A stretch of 64,000 nt of DNA, taken from positions 16,904,001 through 16,968,000 of the forward strand of contig NC_079888.1 of the NCBI RefSeq assembly GCF_029227915.1, given 5' to 3'. Each line of letters begins with the position of its first letter. The first letter of the stretch is position 1. Source of the DNA: Hydractinia symbiolongicarpus. Taxonomy: Eukaryota > Cnidaria > Hydrozoa > Anthoathecata > Hydractiniidae. This document shows positions 46,510 through 58,534 of the stretch, in pieces. Both the position numbers and the translations under genes were made by a program. The notes below the pieces were generated by a model that ran no database searches, was not told where the DNA came from, and was given only the letters and a program-made list of their open reading frames with translations.

Positions 46510-46941
46510 ACGGCTATAGAAATATGATAGGCATTGCAGCGATTTAACCCAAGAAAATGGTTACACATCTAGTAATCACTCAATAACATGATGGATATGT
46601 TAACAGTCGAGTGCAGTAAGCCAAAACAACATGTTGAGTAAAAGTCTAAATGCTTTGTCAATATTTAATTGATGACCTATTTGGCTTTGCTTTTTCTTTG
46701 ATCAAGTGTTCTTGTGAAGAGAGAGTGGTTAGTAGAAAGTAATTGCTGCAAAACAATCTCTTAGTGAATCAGCATATGAAATGCCTTAAATGACTACGGA
46801 AATTCCATTAAATTCTACTTTCTTCGGCGTTATTAATCTTGGCGTCCCATTAAATGAACTTGGTTTTGATTAAACGCATTGAATTCGGTTTGTTTGCGCA
46901 GCACCTTTGTTAAATAGCATTGGTAAGAAACTAGCAAAAAT

Positions 46942-47015
46942 CACCGCTGATGGGAGTCGAACCCACAACCTTTGAATTAGAAGTCCAACGCGCTAGTCCA
47001 TTGCGCCACAGCGGC
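46942..47015 (-). tRNA. tRNA-Arg-TCT: tRNA-Arg(TCT), copy 93, consensus
   Basis: Copy 93. Identical to consensus; trailer A. Confidence 0.95.
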
Positions 47016-47447
47016 ACGGTTACTGATATTTGATAGGCATTGAAGCAATTTAACCCAACAAATAGTTTGCACATCTATTAATCATTCGTTAACAGGATGG
47101 ATATGTTAAAAGTCGGGTGCAGCAAGCCAAAACAATATGTTGAGTAAAAATCTAAATGCTTTGTCAATAATAGATTGATGAACTATTTGGCTTTGCTTTT
47201 TCTTTGATCAAGTGTTCTTGTGCAGAGAGAGTGGTTAGTAGAAAGTAATTACTGGAAAAAAATCTTTTAGTGAATCAGCATATGGAATGCCTTAAATGAC
47301 TACGGAAATTCCATTAAATTCTATTTTGTTCGGCGTTATTAATCTTGGCGTCCCATTAAATGAACTTGGTTTTGAATAAACACATTGAATTCCGTTTGTT
47401 TGCGCAGCACCTTTGTTAAATAGCATTGGTAAGAAACTAGCAAAAAT

Positions 47448-47521
47448 CACCGCTGATGGGAGTCGAACCCACAACCTTTGAATTAGAAGTCCAACGCGCT
47501 AGTCCATTGCGCCACAGCGGC
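47448..47521 (-). tRNA. tRNA-Arg-TCT: tRNA-Arg(TCT), copy 94, consensus
   Basis: Copy 94. Identical to consensus; trailer A. Confidence 0.95.
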
Positions 47522-47953
47522 ACGGCTACATAAATATGATAGGCATTGCAGCAATTAAAACATAAGAAAATGTTTGCACATCTAGTAATCATTCGTTAAC
47601 AGGATGGATATGTTAACAGTCGAGTGCAGCAAGCCAAAACAATATGTAGAGTAAAAATCTAAATGCTTTGTCAATAATAGATTGATGACCTATTTGTCTT
47701 TGCTTTTTCTTTGATCAAGTGTTCTTGTGCAGAGAGAGTGGTTAGTAGAAAGTAATTGCTGCAAAAAAATCTTTTAGTGAATCAGCATATCGATTGCCTT
47801 ACATGACTACGGATGTGCCATTAATTTCTATTATGTTCTGCGTTATTACTCTTGGCTTCCCATTAAATGAAATTGGTTTGGATTTAACGCATTGAACACG
47901 TTTGTTTGCTAAGCATCTCTGTGCAATAGCAAGGGTAAAAATCTAGCATAAAT

Positions 47954-48027
47954 CACCGCTGATGGGAGTCGAACCCACAACCTTTGAATTAGAAGTCCAA
48001 CGCGCTAGTCCATTGCGCCACAGCGGC
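47954..48027 (-). tRNA. tRNA-Arg-TCT: tRNA-Arg(TCT), copy 95, consensus
   Basis: Copy 95. Identical to consensus; trailer B. Confidence 0.95.
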
Positions 48028-48459
48028 ACGGTTGCTGATATTTGATAGGCATTGGAGCAATTTAACCCAACAAATAGTTTGCACATCTAGTAATCATTCG
48101 TTAACAGGATGGATATGTTAAAAGTCGGGTGCAGCAAGCCAAAACAATATGTAGAGTAAAAATCTAAATGCTTTGTCAATAATAGATTGATGACCTATTT
48201 GGCTTTGCTTTTTCTTTGATCAAGTGTTCTTGTGCAGAGAGAGTGGTTAGTAGAAAGTAATTACTGCAAAAAAATCTTTTAGTGAATCAGCATATGGAAT
48301 GCCTTAAATGACTACGGAAATTCCATTAAATTCTATTTTGTTCGGCTTTATTAATCTTGGCGTCCCATTAAATGAACTTGGTTTTGATTAAACACATTGA
48401 ATTCGGTTTGTTTGCGCAGCACCTTTGTTAAATAGCATTGGTAAGAAACTAGCAAAAAT

Positions 48460-48533
48460 CACCGCTGATGGGAGTCGAACCCACAACCTTTGAATTAGAA
48501 GTCCAACGCGCTAGTCCATTGCGCCACAGCGGC
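48460..48533 (-). tRNA. tRNA-Arg-TCT: tRNA-Arg(TCT), copy 96, consensus
   Basis: Copy 96. Identical to consensus; trailer A. Confidence 0.95.
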
Positions 48534-48965
48534 ACGGCTACATAAATATGATAGGCATTGCAGCAATTAAAACATAAGAAAATGTTTGCACATCTAGTAA
48601 TCATTCGTTAACAGGATGGATATGTTAACAGTCGAGTGCAGCAAGCCAAAACAATATGTACAGTAAAAATCTAAATGCTTTGTCAATAATAGATTGATGA
48701 CCTATTTGTCTTTGCTTTTTCTTTGATCAAGTGTTCTTGTGCAGAGAGAGTGGTTAGTAGAAAGTAATTGCTGCAAAAAAATCTTTTAGTGAATCAGCAT
48801 ATCGATTGCCTTACATGACTACGGATGTGCCATTAATTTCTATTATGTTCTGCGTTATTACTCTTGGCTTCCCATTAAATGAAATTGGTTTGGATTTAAC
48901 GCATTGAACACGTTTGTTTGCTAAGCATCTCTGTGCAATAGCAAGGGTAAAAATCTAGCATAAAT

Positions 48966-49039
48966 CACCGCTGATGGGAGTCGAACCCACAACCTTTGAA
49001 TTAGAAGTCCAACGCGCTAGTCCATTGCGCCACAGCGGC
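48966..49039 (-). tRNA. tRNA-Arg-TCT: tRNA-Arg(TCT), copy 97, consensus
   Basis: Copy 97. Identical to consensus; trailer B. Confidence 0.95.
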
Positions 49040-49471
49040 ACGGTTACTGATATTTGATAGGCATTGGAGCAATTTAACCCAACAAAATGTTTGCACATCT
49101 AGTAATCATTCGTTAACAGGATGGATATGTTAAAAGTCGAGTGCAGCAAGTCAAAACAATATGTAGAGTAAAAATATAAATGCTTTGTCAATAATAGATT
49201 GATGACCTATTTGGCTTTGCTTTTTCTTTGACCAAGTGTTCTTGTGCAGAGAGAGTGGTTAGTAGAAAGTAATTACTGCAAAAAAACCTTTTAGTGAATC
49301 AGCATATGGAATCCCTTAAATGACTACGGAAATTCCATTAAATTCTATTTTGTTCGGCGTTATTAATCTTGGCGTCCCATTAGATGAACTTGGTTTTAAT
49401 TAAACACATTGAATTCGGTTTGTTTGCGCAGCACCTTTGTTAAATAGCATTGGTAAGAAACTAGCAAAAAT

Positions 49472-49545
49472 CACCGCTGATGGGAGTCGAACCCACAACC
49501 TTTGAATTAGAAGTCCAACGCGCTAGTCCATTGCCCCACAGCGGC
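49472..49545 (-). tRNA. tRNA-Arg-TCT: tRNA-Arg(TCT), copy 98
   Basis: Copy 98. C11>G only. Trailer A. Confidence 0.85.
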
Positions 49546-49977
49546 ACGGCTATATAAATATGATAGGCATTGCAGCGATTTAACCCAAGAAAATGGTTAC
49601 ACATCTAGTAATCACTCAATAACATGATGGATATGTTAACAGTCGAGTGCAGTAAGCCAAAACAACATGTTGAGTAAAAGTCTAAATGCTCTGTCAATAT
49701 TTAATTGATGACCTATTTGGCTTTGCTTTTTCTTTGATCAAGTGTTCTTGTGCAGAGAGAGTGGTTAGTAGAAAGTAATTGCTGCAAAAAAATCTCTTAG
49801 TGAATCAGCATATGAAATGCCTTAAATGACTACGGAAATTCCATTAAATTCTACTTTGTTCGGCGTTATTAATCTTTGCGTCCCATTAAATGAACTTGGT
49901 TTTGATTAAACGCATTGAATTCGGTTTGTTTGCGCAGCACCTTTGTTAAATAGCATTGGTAAGAAACTAGCAAAAAT

Positions 49978-50051
49978 CACCGCTGATGGGAGTCGAACCC
50001 ACAACCTTTGAATTAGAAGTCCAACGCGCTAGTCCATTGCGCCACAGCGGC
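49978..50051 (-). tRNA. tRNA-Arg-TCT: tRNA-Arg(TCT), copy 99, consensus
   Basis: Copy 99. Identical to consensus; trailer A. Confidence 0.95.
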
Positions 50052-50483
50052 ACGGCTATATAAATATGATAGGCATTGCAGCAATTAAAACAAAAGAAAA
50101 TGTTTGCACATCTAGTAATCATTCGTTAACAGGATGGATATGTTAACAGTCGAGTGCAGCAAGCCAAAACAATATGTAAAGTAAAAATCTAAATGCTTTG
50201 TCAATAATAGATTGATGACCTATTTGTCTTTGCTTTTTCTTTGATCAAGTGTTCTTGTGCAGAGAGAGTGGTTAGTAGAAAGTAATTGCTGCAAAAAAAT
50301 CTTTTAGTGAATCAGCATATCGATTGCCTTACATGACTACGGATGTGCCATTAATTTCTATTATGTTCTGCGTTATTACTCTTGGCTTCCCATTAAATGA
50401 AATTGGTTTGGATTTAACGCATTGAACACGTTTGTTTGCTAAGCATCTCTGTGCAATAGCAAGGGTAAAAATCTAGCATAAAT

Positions 50484-50557
50484 CCCCACTGATGGGAGTC
50501 GAACCCACAACCTTTGAATTAGAAGTCCAACGCGCTAGTCCATTGCGCCACAGCGGC
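50484..50557 (-). tRNA. tRNA-Arg-TCT: tRNA-Arg(TCT), copy 100
   Basis: Copy 100. T72>G opens pair 1-72; C69>T gives a G4-U69 wobble. Trailer B. Confidence 0.8.
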
Positions 50558-50989
50558 ACGGTTACTGATATTTGATAGGCATTGGAGCAATTTAACCCAA
50601 CAAAATGTTTGCACATCTAGTAATCATTCGTTAACAGGATGGATATGTTAAAAGTCGAGTGCAGCAAGCCAAAACAATATGTAGAGTAAAAATCTAAATG
50701 CTTTGTCAATAATAGATTGATGACCTATTTGGCTTTGCTTTTTCTTTGATCAAGTGTTCTTGTGCAGAGAGAGTGGTTAGTAGAAAGTAATTACTGCAAA
50801 AAAATCTTTTAGTGAATCAGCATATGGAATTCCTTAAATGACTACGGAAATTCCATTAAATTCTATTTCGTTCGACGTTATTAATCTTGGCGTCCCATTA
50901 AATGAACTTGGTTTTGATTAAACACATTGAATTCGGTTTGTTTGCGCAGCACCTTTGTTAAATAGCATTGGTAAGAAACTAGCAAATAT

Positions 50990-51063
50990 CACCGCTGATG
51001 GGAGTCGAACCCACAACCTTTAAATTAGAAGTCCAACGCGCTAGTCCATTGCCTCACAGCGGC
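50990..51063 (-). tRNA. tRNA-Arg-TCT: tRNA-Arg(TCT), copy 101, weak D-stem and no terminator
   Basis: Copy 101. G10>A and C11>G damage the D-stem and A box; C41>T. The trailer T5 is broken to TATTT. Function doubtful. Confidence 0.66.
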
Positions 51064-51494
51064 ACGGCTATATAAATATGATAGGCATTGCAGCGATTTA
51101 ACCCAAGAAAATGGTTACACATCTAGTAATAACTCAATAACATGATGGATATGTTAACAGTCGAGTGCAGTAAGCCAAAACAACATGTTGAGTAAAAGTC
51201 TAAATGCTTTGTCAATATTTAATTGATGACCTATTTGGCTTTGCTTTTTCTTTGATCAAGTGTTCTTGTGCAGAGAGAGTGGTTAGTAGAAAGTAATTGC
51301 TGCAAAAAAATCTTTTAGTGAATCAGCATATCGATTGCCTTACATGACTACGGATGTGCCATTAATTTCTATTATGTTCTGCGTTATTACTCTTGCCTTC
51401 CCATTAAATGAAATTGGTTTGGATTTAACGCATTGAACACGTTTGTTTGCTAAGCATCTCTGTGCAATAGCAAGGGTAAAAATCTAGCATAAAT

Positions 51495-51568
51495 CACCGC
51501 TGATGGGAGTCGAACCCACAACCTTTGAATTAGAAGTCCAACGCGCTATTCCATTGTGCCACAGCGGC
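51495..51568 (-). tRNA. tRNA-Arg-TCT: tRNA-Arg(TCT), copy 102
   Basis: Copy 102. G12>A (A12-C23 mismatch), C20a>A. Trailer B. Confidence 0.78.
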
Positions 51569-51789
51569 ACGGTTACTGATATTTGATAGGCATTGGAGCA
51601 ATTTAACCCAACAAAATGTTTGCACATCTAGTAATCATTCGTTAACAGGATGGATATGTTAAAAGTCGAGTGCAGCAAGCCAAAACAATATGTAGAGTAA
51701 AAATCTAAATGCTTTGTCAATAATAGATTGATGACCTATTTGGCTTTGCTTTTTCTTTGATCAAGTGTTCTTGTGCAGAGAGTGGTTAG

Positions 51790-51791
51790 TG
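51790..51791. other. 38-bp spacer deletion junction
   Basis: GGTTAGT joins straight to GCATATGG; the intervening AGAAAGTAATT...GAATCA stretch present in other units is missing. This unit also lost one AG from the AGAGAG run, so it is about 40 bp short. Confidence 0.85.
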
Positions 51792-51960
51792 CATATGGAA
51801 TCCCTTAAATGACTACGGAAATTCCATTAAATTCTATTTTGTTCGGCGTTATTAATCTTGGCGTCCCATTAAATGAACTTGGTTTTGATTAAACACATTG
51901 AATTGGGTTTGTTTGCGCAGCACCTTTGTTAAATAGCATTGGTAAGAAACTAGCAAAAAT

Positions 51961-52034
51961 CACCGCTGATGGGAGTCGAACCCACAACCTTTGAATTAAA
52001 AGTCCAACGCGCTAGTCCATTGCCCCACAGCGGC
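51961..52034 (-). tRNA. Arg-type tRNA with TTT (Lys) anticodon, copy 103
   Basis: Copy 103. C35>T (TTT) with C11>G. Trailer A, 27 kb from the other TTT copies and on a different haplotype, so probably an independent mutation. Confidence 0.76.
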
Positions 52035-52466
52035 ACGGCTATATAAATATGATAGGCATTGCAGCGATTTAACCCAAGAAAATGGTTACACATCTAGTAA
52101 TCACTCAATAACATGATGGATATGTTAACAGTCGAGTGCAGTAAGCCAAAACAACATGTTGAGTAAAAGTCTAAATGCCCTGTCAATATTTAATTGATGA
52201 CCTATTTAGCTTTCCTTTTTCTTTGATCAAGTGTTCTTGTGCAGAGAGAGTGGTTAGTAGAAAGTAATTGCTGCAAAAAAATCTCTTAGTGAATCAGCAT
52301 ATGAAATGCCTTAAATGACTACGGAAATTCCATTAAATTCTACTTTGTTCGGCGTTATTAATCTTGGCGTCCCATTAAATGAACTTGGTTTTGATTAAAC
52401 GCATTAAATTCGGTTTGTTTGCGCAGCACCTTTGTTAAATAGCATTGGTAAGAAACTAGCAAAAAT

Positions 52467-52540
52467 CACCGCTGATGGGAGTCGAACCCACAACCTTTGA
52501 ATTAGAAGTCCAACGCGCTAGTCCATTGCGCCACAGCGGC
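52467..52540 (-). tRNA. tRNA-Arg-TCT: tRNA-Arg(TCT), copy 104, consensus
   Basis: Copy 104. Identical to consensus; trailer A. Confidence 0.95.
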
Positions 52541-52972
52541 ACGGCTATATAAATATGATAGGCATTGCAGCAATTAAAACAAAAGAAAATGTTTGCACAT
52601 CTAGTAATCATTCGTTAACAGGATGGATATGTTAACAGTCGAGTGCAGCAAGCCAAAACAATATGTAGAGTAAAAATCTAAATGCTTTGTCAATAATAGA
52701 TTGATGACCTATTTGTCTTTGCTTTTTCTTTGATCAAGTGTTCTTGTGCAGAGAGAGTGGTTAGTAAAAAGTAATTGCTGCAAAAAAATCTTTTAGTGAA
52801 TCAGCATATCGATTGCCTTACATGACTACGGATGTGCCATTAATATCTATTATGTTCTGCGTTATTACTCTTGGCTTCCCATTAAATGAAATTGGTTTGG
52901 ATTTAACGCATTGAACACGTTTGTTTGCTAAGCATCTCTGTGCAATAGCAAGGGTAAAAATCTAGCATAAAT

Positions 52973-53046
52973 CACCGCTGATGGGAGTCGAACCCACAAC
53001 CTTTGAATTAGAAGTCCAACGCGCTAGTCCATTGCGCCACAGCGGC
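52973..53046 (-). tRNA. tRNA-Arg-TCT: tRNA-Arg(TCT), copy 105, consensus
   Basis: Copy 105. Identical to consensus; trailer B. Confidence 0.95.
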
Positions 53047-53269
53047 ACGGCTATATAAATATGATAGGCATTGCAGCGATTTAACCCAAGAAAATGGTTA
53101 CACATCTAGTAACCATTCGGTAACATGATGGATATGTTAACAGTCGAGTGAAGTAAGCCAAAACAATGTGTTGAGTAAAAGTCTAAATGCTTTTTCAATA
53201 TTTAATTGATGACCTATTTGGCTTTGCTTTTTCTTTGATCAAGTGTTCTTGTGCAGAGAGAGTGGTTAG

Positions 53270-53271
53270 TG
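53270..53271. other. 38-bp spacer deletion junction
   Basis: Same GGTTAGT/GCATATGG junction as at 51,790, here with the full AGAGAG run. Same breakpoint, so inherited from one event. Confidence 0.85.
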
Positions 53272-53440
53272 CATATGGAATCCCTTAAATGACTACGGAA
53301 ATTCCATTAAATTTTATTTTGTTCGGCGTTATTAATCTTGGCGTCCCATTAAATGAACTTGGTTTTGATTAAACACATTGAATTGGGTTTGTTTGCGCAG
53401 CACCTTTGTTAAATAGCATTGGTAAGAAACTAGCAAAAAT

Positions 53441-53514
53441 CACCGCTGATGGGAGTCGAACCCACAACCTTTGAATTAGAAGTCCAACGCGCTAGTCCAT
53501 TGCGCCACAGCGGC
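53441..53514 (-). tRNA. tRNA-Arg-TCT: tRNA-Arg(TCT), copy 106, consensus
   Basis: Copy 106. Identical to consensus; trailer A; short unit (468 bp). Confidence 0.95.
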
Positions 53515-53945
53515 ACGGCTATATAAATATGATAGGCATTGCAGCGATTTAACCCAAGAAAATGGTTACACATCTAGTAACCATTCGGTAACATGATGGA
53601 TATGTTAACAGTCGAGTGCAGTAAGCCAAAACAATATGTTGAGTAAAAGTCTAAATGCTTTGTCAATATTTAATTGATGACCTATTTGTCTTTGCTTTTT
53701 CTTTGATCAAGTGTTCTTGTGCAGAGAGAGTGGTTAGTAGAAAGTAATTGCTGCAAAAAAATCTTTTAGTGAATCAGCATATCGATTGCCTTACATGACT
53801 ACCGATGTGCCATTAATTTCTATTATGTTCTGCGTTATTACTCTTGGCTTCCCATTAAATGAAATTGGTTTGGATTTAACGCATTGAACACGTTTGTTTG
53901 CTAAGCATCTCTGTGCAATAGCAAGGGTAAAAATCTAGCATAAAT

Positions 53946-54019
53946 CACCGCTGATGGGAGTCGAACCCACAACCTTTGAATTAGAAGTCCAACGCGCTAG
54001 TCCATTGCGCCACAGCGGC
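53946..54019 (-). tRNA. tRNA-Arg-TCT: tRNA-Arg(TCT), copy 107, consensus
   Basis: Copy 107. Identical to consensus; trailer B. Confidence 0.95.
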
Positions 54020-54242
54020 ACGGCTATATAAATATGATAGGCATTGCAGCGATTTAACCCAAGAAAATGGTTACACATCTAGTAACCATTCGGTAACATG
54101 ATGGATATGTTAACAGTCGAGTGAAGTAAGCCAAAACAATGTGTTGAGTAAAAGTCTAAATGCTTTTTCAATATTTAATTGATGACCTATTTGGCTTTGC
54201 TTTTTCTTTGATCAAGTGTTCTTGTGCAGAGAGAGTGGTTAG

Positions 54243-54244
54243 TG
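54243..54244. other. 38-bp spacer deletion junction
   Basis: Third occurrence of the same deletion breakpoint, one duplication period from the second. Confidence 0.85.
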
Positions 54245-54413
54245 CATATGGAATCCCTTAAATGACTACGGAAATTCCATTAAATTTTATTTTGTTCGGC
54301 GTTATTAATCTTGGCGTCCCATTAAATGAACTTGGTTTTGATTAAACACATTGAATTGGGTTTGTTTGCGCAGCACCTTTGTTAAATAGCATTGGTAAGA
54401 AACTAGCAAAAAT

Positions 54414-54487
54414 CACCGCTGATGGGAGTCGAACCCACAACCTTTGAATTAGAAGTCCAACGCGCTAGTCCATTGCGCCACAGCGGC
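54414..54487 (-). tRNA. tRNA-Arg-TCT: tRNA-Arg(TCT), copy 108, consensus
   Basis: Copy 108. Identical to consensus; trailer A; short unit (468 bp). Confidence 0.95.
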
Positions 54488-54919
54488 ACGGCTATATAAA
54501 TATGATAGGCATTGCAGCGATTTAACCCAAAAAAATGGTTACACATCTAGTAACCATTCGGTAACATGATGGATATGTTAACAGTCGAGTGAAGTAAGCC
54601 AAAACAATGTGTTTAGTAAAAGTCTAAATGCTTTTTCAATATTTAATTGATGACCTATTTGGCTTTGCTTTTTCTTTGATCAAGTGTTCTTGTGCAGAGA
54701 GAGTGGTTAGTAGAAAGTAATTGCTGCAAAAAAATCTCTTAGTGAATCAGCATATGAAATGCCTTAAATGACTACGGAAATTCCATTAAATTCTACATTG
54801 TTCGGCGTTATTAATCTTGGCGTCCCATTAAATGAACTTGGTTTTGATTAAACGCATTGAATTCGGTTTGTTTGCGCAGCACCTTTGTTAAATAGCATTG
54901 GTAAGAAACTAGCAAAAAT

Positions 54920-54993
54920 CACCGCTGATGGGAGTCGAACCCACAACCTTTGAATTAGAAGTCCAACGCGCTAGTCCATTGCGCCACAGCGGC
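54920..54993 (-). tRNA. tRNA-Arg-TCT: tRNA-Arg(TCT), copy 109, consensus
   Basis: Copy 109. Identical to consensus; trailer A. Confidence 0.95.
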
Positions 54994-55425
54994 ACGGCTA
55001 TATAAATATGATAGGCATTGCAGCAATTAAAACAAAAGAAAATGTTTGCACATCTAGTAATCATTCGTTAACAGGATGGATATGTTAACAGTCGAGTGCA
55101 GCAAGCCAAAACAATATGTAGAGTAAAAATCTAAATGCTTTGTCAATAATAGATTGATGACCTATTTGTCTTTGCTTTTTCTTTGATCAAGTGTTCTTGT
55201 GCAGAGAGAGTGGTTAGTAGAAAGTAATTGCTGCAAAAAAATCTTTTAGTGAATCAACATATCGATTGCCTTACATGACAACGGATGTGCCATTAATTTC
55301 TATTATGTTCTGCGTTATTACTCTTGGCTTCCCATTAAATGAAATTGGTTTGGATTTAACGCATTGAACACGTTTGTTTGCTAAGCATCTCTGTGCAATA
55401 GCAAGGGTAAAAATCTAGCATAAAT

Positions 55426-55499
55426 CACCGCTGATGGGAGTCGAACCCACAACCTTTGAATTAGAAGTCCAACGCGCTAGTCCATTGCGCCACAGCGGC
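55426..55499 (-). tRNA. tRNA-Arg-TCT: tRNA-Arg(TCT), copy 110, consensus
   Basis: Copy 110. Identical to consensus; trailer B. Confidence 0.95.
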
Positions 55500-55931
55500 A
55501 CGGTTACTGATATTTGATAGGCATTGGAGCAATCTAACCCAACAAAATGTTTGCACATCTAGTAATCATTCGTTAACATGATGGATATGTTAAAAGTCGA
55601 GTGCAGCAAGCCAAAACAATATGTAGAGTAAAAATCTAAATGCTTTGTCAATAATAGATTGATGACCTATTTGGCTTTGCTTTTTCTTTGATCAAGTGTT
55701 CTTGTGCAGAGAGAGTGGTTAGTAGAAAGTAATTACTGCAAAAAAATCTTTTAGTGAATCAGCATATGGAATGCCTTAAATGACTACGGAAATTCCATTA
55801 AATTCTATTTTGTTCGGCGTTATTAATCTTGGCGTCCCATTAAATGAACTTGGTTTTGATTAAACACATTGAATTCGGTTTGTTTGCGCAGCACCTTTGT
55901 TAAATAGCATTGGTAAGAAACTAGCAAAAAT

Positions 55932-56005
55932 CACCGCTGATGGGAGTCGCACCCACAACCTTTGAATTAGAAGTCCAACGCGCTGGTCCATTGCGCCACA
56001 GCGGC
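55932..56005 (-). tRNA. tRNA-Arg-TCT: tRNA-Arg(TCT), copy 111, T-loop variant
   Basis: Copy 111. T55>G (loses the pseudouridine-55 site, alters the B box) and a D-loop T>C at 20b. Trailer A. Confidence 0.72.
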
Positions 56006-56437
56006 ACGGCTACATAAATATGATAGGCATTGCAGCAATTAAAACAAAAGAAAATGTTTGCACGTCTAGTAATCATTCGTTAACAGGATGGATATGTTAA
56101 CAGTCGAGTGCAGCAAGCCAAAACAATATGTACAGTAAAAGTCTAAATGCTTTGTCAATAATAGATAGATGACCTATTTGTCTTTGCTTTTTCTTTGATC
56201 AAGTGTTCTTGTGCAGAGAGAGTGGTTAGTAGAAAGTAATTGCTGCAAAAAAATCTTTTAGTGAATCAGCATATCGATTGCCTTACATGACTACGGATGT
56301 GCCATTAATTTCTATTATGTTCTGCGTTATTACTCTTGGCTTCCCATTAAATGAAATTGGTTTGGATTTAACGCATTGAACACGTTTGTTTGCTAAGCAT
56401 CTCTGTGCAATAGCAAGGGTAAAAATCTAGCATAAAT

Positions 56438-56511
56438 CACCGCTGATGGGAGTCGAACCCACAACCTTTGAATTAGAAGTCCAACGCGCTAGTCCATTGC
56501 GCCACAGCGGC
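56438..56511 (-). tRNA. tRNA-Arg-TCT: tRNA-Arg(TCT), copy 112, consensus
   Basis: Copy 112. Identical to consensus; trailer B. Confidence 0.95.
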
Positions 56512-56943
56512 ACGGTAACTGATATTTGATAGGCATTGGAGCAATTTAACCCAACAAAATGTTTGCACATCTAGTAATCACTCAATAACATGATGGATAT
56601 GTTAACAGTCGAGTGCAGCAAGCCAAAACAATATGTAGAGTAAAAATCTAAATGCTTTGTCAATAATAGATTGATGACCTATTTGTCTTTGCTTTTTCTT
56701 TGATCAAGTGTTCTTGTGCAGAGAGAGTGGTTAGTAGAAAGTAATTGCTGCAAAAAAATCTTTTAGTGAATCAGCATATGGAATGCCTTAAATGACTACG
56801 GAAATTCCATTAAATTCTATTTTGTTCGGCGTTATTAATCTTGGCGTCCCATTAAATGAACTTGGTTTTGATTAAACACATTGAATTCGGTTTGTTTGCG
56901 CAGCACCTTTGTTAAATAGCATTGGTAAGAAACTAGCAAAAAT

Positions 56944-57017
56944 CACCGCTGATGGGAGTCGCACCCACAACCTTTGAATTAGAAGTCCAACGCGCTGGTC
57001 CATTGCGCCACAGCGGC
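56944..57017 (-). tRNA. tRNA-Arg-TCT: tRNA-Arg(TCT), copy 113, T-loop variant
   Basis: Copy 113. Duplicate of copy 111 (T55>G and D-loop C). Trailer A. Confidence 0.72.
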
Positions 57018-57449
57018 ACGGCTACATAAATATGATAGGCATTGCAGCAATTAAAACAAAAGAAAATGTTTGCACGTCTAGTAATCATTCGTTAACAGGA
57101 TGGATATGTTAACAGTCGAGTGCAGCAAGCCAAAACAATATGTACAGTAAAAGTCTAAATGCTTTGTCAATAATAGATAGATGACCTATTTGTCTTTGCT
57201 TTTTCTTTGATCAAGTGTTCTTGTGCAGAGAGAGTGGTTAGTAGAAAGTAATTGCTGCAAAAAAATCTTTTAGTGAATCAGCATATCGATTGCCTTACAT
57301 GACTACGGATGTGCCATTAATTTCTATTATGTTCTGCGTTATTACTCTTGGCTTCCCATTAAATGAAATTGGTTTGGATTTAACGCATTGAACACGTTTG
57401 TTTGCTAAGCATCTCTGTGCAATAGCAAGGGTAAAAATCTAGCATAAAT

Positions 57450-57523
57450 CACCGCTGATGGGAGTCGAACCCACAACCTTTGAATTAGAAGTCCAACGCG
57501 CTAGTCCATTGCGCCACAGCGGC
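57450..57523 (-). tRNA. tRNA-Arg-TCT: tRNA-Arg(TCT), copy 114, consensus
   Basis: Copy 114. Identical to consensus; trailer B. Confidence 0.95.
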
Positions 57524-57954
57524 ACGGTAACTGATATTTGATAGGCATTGGAGCAATTTAACCCAACAAAATGTTTGCACATCTAGTAATCACTCAATAA
57601 CATGATGGATATGTTAACAGTCGAGTGCAGCAAGCCAAAACAATATGTAGAGTAAAAATCTAAATGCTTTGTCAATAATAGATTGATGACCTATTTGTCT
57701 TTGCTTTTTCTTTGATCAAGTGTTCTTGTGCAGAGAGAGTGGTTAGTAGAAAGTAATTGCTGCAAAAAAATCTTTTAGTGAATCAACATATCGATTGCCT
57801 TACATGACAACGGATGTGCCATTAATTTCTATTATGTTCTGCGTTATTACTCTTGGCTTCCCATTAAATGAAATTGGTTTGGATTTTACGCATTGAACAC
57901 GTTTGTTTGCTAAGCATCTCTGTGCAATAGCAAGGGTAAAAATCTAGCATAAAT

Positions 57955-58028
57955 CACCGCTGATGGGAGTCGAACCCACAACATTTGAATTAGAAGTCCA
58001 ACGCGCTAGTCCATTGCGCCACAGCGGC
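57955..58028 (-). tRNA. tRNA-Arg-TCT: tRNA-Arg(TCT), copy 115
   Basis: Copy 115. G45>T only. Trailer B, directly after another B unit, which breaks the local A/B alternation. Confidence 0.92.
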
Positions 58029-58460
58029 ACGGTTACTGATATTTGATAGGCATTGGAGCAATCTAACCCAACAAAATGTTTGCACATCTAGTAATCATTC
58101 GTTAACAGGATGGATATGTTAAAAGTCGAGTGCAGCAAGCCAAAACAATATGTAGAGTAAAAATCTAAATGCTTTGTCAATAATAGATTGATGACCTATT
58201 TGGCTTTGCTTTTTCTTTGATCAAGTGTTCTTGTGCAGAGAGAGTGGTTAGTAGAAAGTAATTACTGCAAAAAAATCTTTTAGTGAATCAGCATATGGAA
58301 TGCCTTAAATGACTACGGAAATTCCATTAAATTCTATTTTGTTCGGCGTTATTAATCTTGGCGTCCCATTAAATGAACTTGGTTTTGATTAAACACATTG
58401 AATTCGGTTTGTTTGCGCAGCACCTTTGTTAAATAGCATTGGTAAGAAACTAGCAAAAAT

Positions 58461-58534
58461 CACCGCTGATGGGAGTCGCACCCACAACCTTTGAATTAGA
58501 AGTCCAACGCGCTGGTCCATTGCGCCACAGCGGC
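58461..58534 (-). tRNA. tRNA-Arg-TCT: tRNA-Arg(TCT), copy 116, T-loop variant
   Basis: Copy 116. Same T55>G plus D-loop C haplotype as 111. Trailer A. Confidence 0.72.

Larger units (their letters stand above)
52973..54918. repeat. Two-unit duplication carrying the 38-bp deletion, period 973 bp
   Basis: Copies 105-106 recur as 107-108 at offset 973. Both blocks have a B unit of normal length followed by a short A unit with the deletion and the marks GTGAAGTAAGCC and AATTTTATTTTG. Confidence 0.85.
55932..57955. repeat. Two-unit duplication, period 1,012 bp
   Basis: Copies 111-112 recur as 113-114 at offset 1,012, including CACGTCTAG and AATAGATAGATG in the spacers. Confidence 0.82.
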
